Shown one piece after another: positions 63,201-64,000 of a stretch of 64,000 bases of DNA. The notes under the pieces are model-generated. The model was not told the origin of the DNA. It saw only the letters and a program-made list of their open reading frames with translations, and did not search any database. The translations under genes and the position numbers were made by a program. Every line of letters starts with the position of its first letter. Position 1 is the stretch's first letter. Source of the stretch: Chloropicon primus (Eukaryota > Chlorophyta > Chloropicophyceae > Chloropicales > Chloropicaceae); NCBI GenBank assembly GCA_023205875.1, contig CP060761.1:682001-746000 (forward strand), written 5' to 3'.

Positions 63201-64000
63201 AGCAACTCCAAATATGTTCTGGCCAGACAAATCAGATGCAATGGAATACACAGAGAAACCCGCAGGAACCTTGGCATCCTTTGAGGACTCACTACTCGAT
63301 TCATCGTCCCGTAAGCCCACTCCGAGATGCATGCATCCATCCAACACAGCAGGGGGCACGGACATGCCAGATTCGTCTGTACCGCTTGTACCAGACAAGC
63401 AACCAAACACATGCTTCCCATTAGAAGCAACGTTGAGTCTCGACACGACTTGGAAGTGTGGACCATATTGCAGACCAACAGAGTACAAAGATGCATACAT
63501 TGCTGTACTATCCACAGATTGGCTGCACTGTCCACGCACAATCTCTGGCGATGCAGACACAGATTTATCATACGCAGAACCAACTGAAGATGATACATGC
63601 ACATGCTCATCCAGCTTCAACCCAATACATGCACGGAGGTGCAATCCAGAACCCCCTTGCAAGGAATTGCTTGATCTGATCTCTATGTCACCTTGCTCCA
63701 TATCAACAAGAACGGATAACTCACAATCTTCCACCAGACCATTCTGGGTCTCGTGTGGCTTTGCCAGAGTCAAGGGCATTGGAATACTTGCATGAAGAAC
63801 AAGAGACTTGAGTTGAGTGCCCATAGTCCCATTGCATATCTCAGACACACATCCACCCATTTCCATGTAGGCAGCACCTGGGCATACAATACGCCCCATG
63901 ACTTGATGGTCGCATATCCATTCAAGAATAGGTCGTTGAAGCTTGGACGACAAGGCAATGATATCAGATCCTGTGTTCTTTCTCACCTCAACAGCTGACA
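1..64000 (-). CDS. Giant AT-less modular type I polyketide synthase, partial at both ends
   Basis: The whole window reads as one multimodular PKS on the minus strand, open at both window edges. Each module has a ketosynthase (KS; DTACSSS, HGTGTPLGDP and GHTE motifs), a hot-dog dehydratase (DH; HxxxGxxxxP, YGPxF, DGCxQ), usually an enoylreductase (ER; GLNFRDVLN and AAAGGIGLAA), a ketoreductase (KR; TGGLGALG and YSAAN) and an acyl carrier protein (ACP; GLDSLG). Two modules carry a C-methyltransferase instead of an ER. No AT, thioesterase, loading or release domain is seen. About 21,300 codons lie here, so the full protein would exceed 2 MDa. Module spacing is a multiple of three everywhere except at two single extra bases, which supports one continuous protein. 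The synthase would elongate an acyl chain on ACP-bound phosphopantetheine; the product is unknown. Two or more adjacent genes instead of one cannot be fully excluded. Confidence 0.85.
394..5394 (-). other. PKS module M13: KS-DH-ER-KR-ACP
   Basis: KS is at 5394-4140 with Cys codon 4930-4932. DH has His codon 3952-3954 and Asp codon 3397-3399. The structural KR half and ER lie at about 3110-1680, with ER loop AAAGGIGLAA near 2100-2150. KR has TGGLGALG near 1525-1555 and Tyr codon 1105-1107. ACP is at about 700-480 with Ser codon 595-597. There is one Ala-to-Thr change in the KR-ACP linker near 768 (LETDGSKS against LEADGSKS). The module is fully reducing and is the last complete module in the window. 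Confidence 0.9.
5395..10395 (-). other. PKS module M12: KS-DH-ER-KR-ACP
   Basis: KS is at 10395-9140 with Cys codon 9931-9933. Its N-terminal part at about 10215-10046 is the second type (MSQGEAMLMDPQQ and SKVMSHYLTD), shared only with M13 and M14. DH has His codon 8953-8955 and Asp codon 8398-8400. KR has Tyr codon 6106-6108 and ACP Ser codon 5596-5598. It is close to base-for-base identical with M13 over 5,001 bases in the stretches I compared, so the duplication or homogenisation is very recent. The module is fully reducing. Confidence 0.9.
10396..15396 (-). other. PKS module M11: KS-DH-ER-KR-ACP, linker type change
   Basis: KS is at 15396-14140 with Cys codon 14932-14934. DH has His codon 13954-13956 and Asp codon 13399-13401. 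KR has Tyr codon 11107-11109 and ACP Ser codon 10597-10599. The KS still has the M8-M11 N-terminus, but the KR-ACP linker and ACP switch to the M11-M13 type: a different linker without the Lys-Asp run (GQTGFAAQLAKLSENERTS) and an ACP reading GGDEPLLDAGLDSLGAVELH. The next KS switches type too. The ER has one Ala-to-Ser change near 11723. The module is fully reducing. Confidence 0.9.
15397..20394 (-). other. PKS module M10: KS-DH-ER-KR-ACP
   Basis: KS is at 20394-19140 with Cys codon 19930-19932. DH has His codon 18952-18954 and Asp codon 18397-18399. The structural KR half and ER lie at about 18100-16670, with YTLHQL in the ER. KR has Tyr codon 16105-16107 and ACP Ser codon 15598-15600. The KS N-terminus is of the M8-M11 type (SPSETTFVDPQQ), and the KR-ACP linker has three Lys-Asp repeats. 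The KS reads LGIEGRCKTLD where M11-M13 read LAIDGRCKTLD. The module is fully reducing, with all catalytic residues present. Confidence 0.9.
15741..15758 (-). repeat. Hexanucleotide repeat in M10 linker, 3 copies
   Basis: Three tgtcct units in the KR-ACP linker of M10, matching M9. The array is absent from the different linkers of M11-M13. Confidence 0.85.
20395..25392 (-). other. PKS module M9: KS-DH-ER-KR-ACP with patched KS
   Basis: KS is at 25392-24135 with Cys codon 24928-24930. It carries short blocks of unrelated sequence around the active site: about 25033-25070 (before the Cys) and about 24823-24912 (after it), plus NPIL instead of NPHL near 24292. Flanking sequence is the normal repeat. 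DH has His codon 23950-23952 and Asp codon 23395-23397. The ER carries the YTHHQL variant near 22265. KR has Tyr codon 21103-21105 and ACP Ser codon 20596-20598. The KR-ACP linker has three Lys-Asp repeats. The module is fully reducing; the altered KS may have a different substrate channel. Confidence 0.88.
20739..20756 (-). repeat. Hexanucleotide repeat in M9 linker, 3 copies
   Basis: Three tgtcct units encode three Lys-Asp dipeptides in the KR-ACP linker of M9. The number is one lower than in M7 and M8, as expected for slippage. Confidence 0.85.
25393..30397 (-). other. PKS module M8: KS-DH-ER-KR-ACP with frame break
   Basis: KS is at 30397-29140 with Cys codon 29933-29935. DH has His codon 28955-28957 and Asp codon 28400-28402. 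ER is at about 27570-26670 and contains one extra C at about 27240, just after the LVVPIPKAATF segment; the M9 counterpart near 22235 lacks it. KR has Tyr codon 26107-26109 and ACP Ser codon 25594-25596. The ACP carries two substitutions (Glu and Ile in QESIGVELP, near 25550-25562) not seen in sister modules. If the extra base is real, the protein would end in the ER and lose everything downstream. Confidence 0.87.
25737..25760 (-). repeat. Hexanucleotide repeat in M8 linker, 4 copies
   Basis: Same linker position as in M7, with four tgtcct units. The two copies here and in M7 each carry one unit more than M9 and M10, which accounts for the 6-base difference in module spacing (5,004 against 4,998). 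Confidence 0.85.
27240..60674 (-). CDS. PKS reading-frame segment 2 (ACP of M1 to ER of M8)
   Basis: This is an uninterrupted frame of about 33.4 kb (some 11,140 codons) running ACP(M1), M2, M3, M4, M5, M6, M7 and the KS-DH-ER part of M8. The literal open frame extends from 60802 to 27059, but its first 43 and last roughly 60 codons read the wrong frame of flanking PKS sequence and show no domain. The frame is entered at the extra A near 60674 and left at an extra C near 27240, where the ER reading collapses into Cys/His/Arg-rich nonsense. There is no intron, no second start signal and no gap between modules. This single frame holds 6 complete modules and is the strongest direct evidence for one giant polypeptide. 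Confidence 0.92.
30398..35389 (-). other. PKS module M7: KS-DH-ER-KR-ACP, junction module
   Basis: M7 joins two repeat families. The N-terminal third of its KS (35389 to about 35010) is the M3/M5 type, while everything downstream matches M8-M13. The KS Cys codon is 34937-34939. DH is at about 34080-33130 and is the second DH type of the gene, with His codon 33959-33961 in HRVMGRVLFPG and Asp codon 33404-33406 in DGCLQ; the motifs look fully active. The structural KR half is at about 33110-32590, ER at about 32580-31680, KR at about 31660-30810 with Tyr codon 31112-31114, and ACP at about 30700-30480 with Ser codon 30599-30601. The KR-ACP linker holds four Lys-Asp repeats. The module is fully reducing. 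Confidence 0.9.
30742..30765 (-). repeat. Hexanucleotide repeat in M7 linker, 4 copies
   Basis: Four plus-strand copies of tgtcct encode Lys-Asp dipeptides in the charged linker between KR and ACP of M7. The hydrophilic run probably acts as a flexible spacer. Confidence 0.85.
35390..40195 (-). other. PKS module M6: divergent KS, atypical DH, ER-KR-ACP
   Basis: This is a near-identical copy of M4. KS is at 40195-38975 with Cys codon 39698-39700. DH is at about 38930-38070 with His codon 38768-38770 (HxxxN) and Asp codon 38327-38329 (Val at plus four). The structural KR half is at about 38040-37530, ER at about 37515-36620, KR at about 36610-35745 with Tyr codon 36092-36094, and ACP at about 35720-35460 with Ser codon 35594-35596. 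Its KS follows a methyltransferase module, as KS4 does, so this KS type goes with an alpha-methylated incoming chain. The same uncertainty about DH activity applies. Confidence 0.85.
40196..45364 (-). other. PKS module M5: KS-DH-KR-MT-ACP
   Basis: This is a near-identical copy of M3, 9,975 bases downstream in the gene. KS is at 45364-44115 with Cys codon 44912-44914. DH is at about 44070-43125, with His codon 43928-43930 and Asp codon 43361-43363 (DGCMQ). KR is at about 43065-41805 with Tyr codon 42068-42070. The methyltransferase is at about 41745-40605. ACP is at about 40480-40260 with Ser codon 40382-40384. The predicted unit is an alpha-methyl enoyl thioester, as for M3. Substitutions relative to M3 are scarce except in the methyltransferase. 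Confidence 0.9.
40605..41745 (-). other. C-methyltransferase domain of M5
   Basis: This is the sister of the M3 methyltransferase. SAM motif I (LEIGAGTGG) lies at about 41105-41155. The presumed catalytic His lies in NVLHAT at about 40895-40930, here preceded by Ala-Ala where M3 has Gly-Ala. The loop near 40761-40795 reads LDGWWAFDDPQ, where M3 has Ala in place of the first Asp after Phe. All signature motifs are intact, so activity is expected. Confidence 0.88.
45365..50170 (-). other. PKS module M4: divergent KS, atypical DH, ER-KR-ACP
   Basis: KS is at 50170-48950 and is clearly diverged from the other KS domains, though Cys codon 49673-49675, the HGTGT His near 49284 and the GHTES motif are kept. 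DH is at about 48900-48040. Its His codon is at 48743-48745, but the motif reads HxxxN instead of HxxxG. The Asp codon at 48302-48304 is followed by Val at plus four, and no YGPxF motif is seen. The structural KR half is at about 48010-47510, ER at about 47490-46600, KR at about 46590-45720 with Tyr codon 46067-46069, and ACP at about 45700-45440 with Ser codon 45569-45571. If the DH is dead, the ER has no substrate and a beta-hydroxyl would remain; if active, the unit is fully reduced. Confidence 0.85.
50171..55339 (-). other. PKS module M3: KS-DH-KR-MT-ACP
   Basis: KS is at 55339-54090 with Cys codon 54887-54889. DH is at about 54045-53100, with His codon 53903-53905 and Asp codon 53336-53338 (DGCMQ). 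A two-part KR spans about 53040-51780, with nucleotide motif GGLGILG near 52480-52500 and Tyr codon 52043-52045 (YSLSN). A SAM-dependent C-methyltransferase follows at about 51720-50580. ACP is at about 50455-50235 with Ser codon 50357-50359. There is no ER and no AT. The expected product unit is an alpha-methyl, alpha-beta unsaturated thioester. The KR-MT-ACP order is the one common in trans-AT synthases of bacteria. M5 is a near copy. Confidence 0.9.
50580..51720 (-). other. C-methyltransferase domain of M3
   Basis: This is a class I SAM methyltransferase fold inside the PKS. SAM motif I reads LEIGAGTGG at about 51080-51130. NVLHAT lies at about 50870-50905 and INELTS follows, matching the His and Glu pair proposed as catalytic in PKS C-methyltransferases. 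LDGWW lies near 50745-50765. It would methylate the alpha carbon of the ACP-bound beta-keto intermediate. It differs from its M5 copy at five residues, all non-synonymous (Q/K near 51142, G/A near 50895, S/T, I/T and A/D between about 50788 and 50736), although the surrounding 10 kb is almost unchanged. Confidence 0.88.
55340..60352 (-). other. PKS module M2: KS-DH-ER-KR-ACP
   Basis: KS is at 60352-59090, with Cys codon 59900-59902, the HGTGT His near 59504 and the GHTES His near 59357. DH is at about 59025-58075, with His codon 58892-58894 and Asp codon 58325-58327, followed by DGCMH as in M1. The structural KR half is at about 58050-57530, ER at about 57520-56610, KR at about 56600-55710 with Tyr codon 56042-56044, and ACP at about 55700-55440 with Ser codon 55544-55546. 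The module is fully reducing. The KS core (about 60045-59010) is unlike any other KS here, while the KS N-terminus and the DH on either side are nearly identical to sister modules, so the KS looks like a swapped-in core. Confidence 0.9.
60353..64000 (-). other. PKS module M1 (partial): DH-ER-KR-ACP
   Basis: The KS lies beyond the window. DH runs from 64000 to about 63100, with catalytic His codon at 63906-63908 in an HxxxGxxxxP motif and catalytic Asp codon at 63339-63341. The residue four after the Asp is His (DGCMH), not the Gln of most sister modules. The structural KR half is at about 63050-62530. ER is at about 62520-61610, with its nucleotide-binding Gly-rich loop near 62050-62098. KR is at about 61600-60730, with Tyr codon 61056-61058. 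ACP is at about 60665-60455, with the phosphopantetheine Ser codon 60557-60559. The predicted outcome is full reduction to a methylene. One extra base at about 60674 breaks the frame between KR and ACP. Confidence 0.85.
60669..64000 (-). CDS. PKS reading-frame segment 1 (M1: DH-ER-KR)
   Basis: This is the upstream part of the window. The frame is open at base 64000, where the sequence is already inside a DH, so the real start lies outside; the GTG at 63986 is an internal Val codon, not a start. The segment reads DH, structural KR half, ER and catalytic KR, about 1,110 codons. It ends at a TAA at 60671-60669, reached only because of one extra A at about 60674 that the parallel KR-ACP linkers near 55,675, 45,700 and 35,715 lack. 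Without that base the frame runs straight into the ACP of the same module. A protein ending here would leave the KR without its ACP, so a true gene end is unlikely. Confidence 0.8.
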   Translation of the reverse strand, partial: SAVEVRKNTGSDIIALSSKLQRPILEWICDHQVMGRIVCPGAAYMEMGGCVSEICNGTMGTQLKSLVLHASIPMPLTLAKPHETQNGLVEDCELSVLVDMEQGDIEIRSSNSLQGGSGLHLRACIGLKLDEHVHVSSSVGSAYDKSVSASPEIVRGQCSQSVDSTAMYASLYSVGLQYGPHFQVVSRLNVASNGKHVFGCLSGTSGTDESGMSVPPAVLDGCMHLGVGLRDDESSSESSKDAKVPAGFSVYSIASDLSGQNIFGVAVRGKAASPDQSNTTLSSHYILDVDGSIASKLQDLQTKSIKPSMRTSPVVGKAMGNIYVMSWQSSMVKPQAVPATTLISKSHLFRVHLSNASICVEGGESHEHTYLNAVGAFLSIAQSVPLLKGSGKEMLLKTFGSVLESQMGMGCANVYKGCALSASLRGLLRSVRSEQRNVSWPCVDLGKGESDESLSTWWNENEGHEIVVRSQFVNVARLLNESYVPPSGLVQIVPRPRGALSNLVTDQVKLESPPLGILLVEVISVGLNFRDVLNVLGAYPGDPGPPGSDVSGIVVQVHLGGKSLQPQPLTVGSAVAGLASGCLGSHTYTHHQVVVPIPKAATFVEACTMITVFTTVDVAMCHAASLPSNAGQAVLVHSAAGGIGLAACQVVHALGGEMWATAGSSLKRHLLRSMGVQHVVSSRSTRYADLGQTAYNGQVEGMGLILNSLTSSGMVGASLSCLHLGGQLVEIGKRDIWSASGVHRERPDVVYSLLAVDFLPPARTHQALCRLAGGIAEGAVSGLRSTSHTLNGVQAALRWLAGAKHVGKVVVSQGLGTTSLLSMQESGCSFVTGGLGALGSLVGQWAAQHMTPDLRLAGRSGHYRLPVDMDKSKSALLSLQDPSSSAVFCAIRCDAGSQEECSSALSWPGLDMPLAQVMHAGGLLSDMLLGSQSMQSVRTVFAPKVDALHHLHARSRGHSVSSQLLFSSVASLLGSAGQSNYSAANAYLDTWSSAMESQGGCATSIQWGGWSGGGMALRDPSTTARLERVGMPALSGEEGLSVLKSVLYENSSHRFGSPCVSNAVVSAVPFVWDKFLAGVGESKVFDNFRKATSVSIESSSSQVPVQRSW

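Larger units (their letters stand above)
55339..64000 (-). repeat. 5,014-bp repeat of DH-ER-KR between M1 and M2
   Basis: Sequence 60353-64000 recurs at 55339-58986, offset 5,014 bases. The offset is one base more than a multiple of three, because of the single extra A at about 60674. The two copies share DGCMH in DH, the ER segment with GGKSLQPQPL and the KR tail MALRDPSTTARLE, none of which occurs in later modules. Confidence 0.9.

Overview
The window is the interior of one giant modular type I polyketide synthase (PKS) gene, read on the minus strand from beyond base 64000 to beyond base 1. I count 12 complete modules (M2-M13), the tail of another (M1) and the start of a last one (M14), about 65 catalytic or carrier domains and roughly 21,300 codons. 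Neither the start nor the end of the gene is present. No second gene, RNA gene, promoter, terminator, CRISPR array or mobile element can be supported, and no stretch above 300 bases lies outside the gene. One uninterrupted frame covers about 33.4 kb with no intron. The frame shifts at two single extra bases (about 60674 and 27240) that are absent from every sister repeat. They look like assembly or sequencing errors, or very recent mutations.

The size, the absence of introns, the balanced base composition and the repeated modules without an acyltransferase suggest a eukaryotic microalga or other protist (haptophyte, green alga, alveolate and similar) rather than a bacterium. I cannot name the taxon.

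Layout in order of transcription (high to low coordinates). M1-M2 (64000-55340): KS-DH-ER-KR-ACP. M3-M4 and M5-M6 (55339-35390): two near-identical copies of a 9,975-bp bimodule, KS-DH-KR-MT-ACP followed by KS-DH-ER-KR-ACP; the KS and DH of its second half are strongly divergent. M7-M13 (35389-394): seven near-identical modules of about 5 kb, all KS-DH-ER-KR-ACP. M14 (393-1): the start of a KS. No module has an acyltransferase (AT), so extender units must be loaded by an AT acting in trans.

Assembly-line logic (inference): each KS condenses a two-carbon unit. KR, DH and ER reduce it fully in most modules. M3 and M5 would give alpha-methyl enoyl units. M4 and M6 may leave hydroxyls if their odd DH is dead. 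M7-M13 would add about seven saturated two-carbon units, so the product should contain a long alkyl stretch. The product is unknown.

The most interesting signal is mosaic structure. An ER-KR block is almost identical in all 11 ER modules. The cassette from the KR tail through the ACP into the N-terminal third of the next KS comes in a few sharply bounded types, and KS type always matches the ACP type upstream of it.
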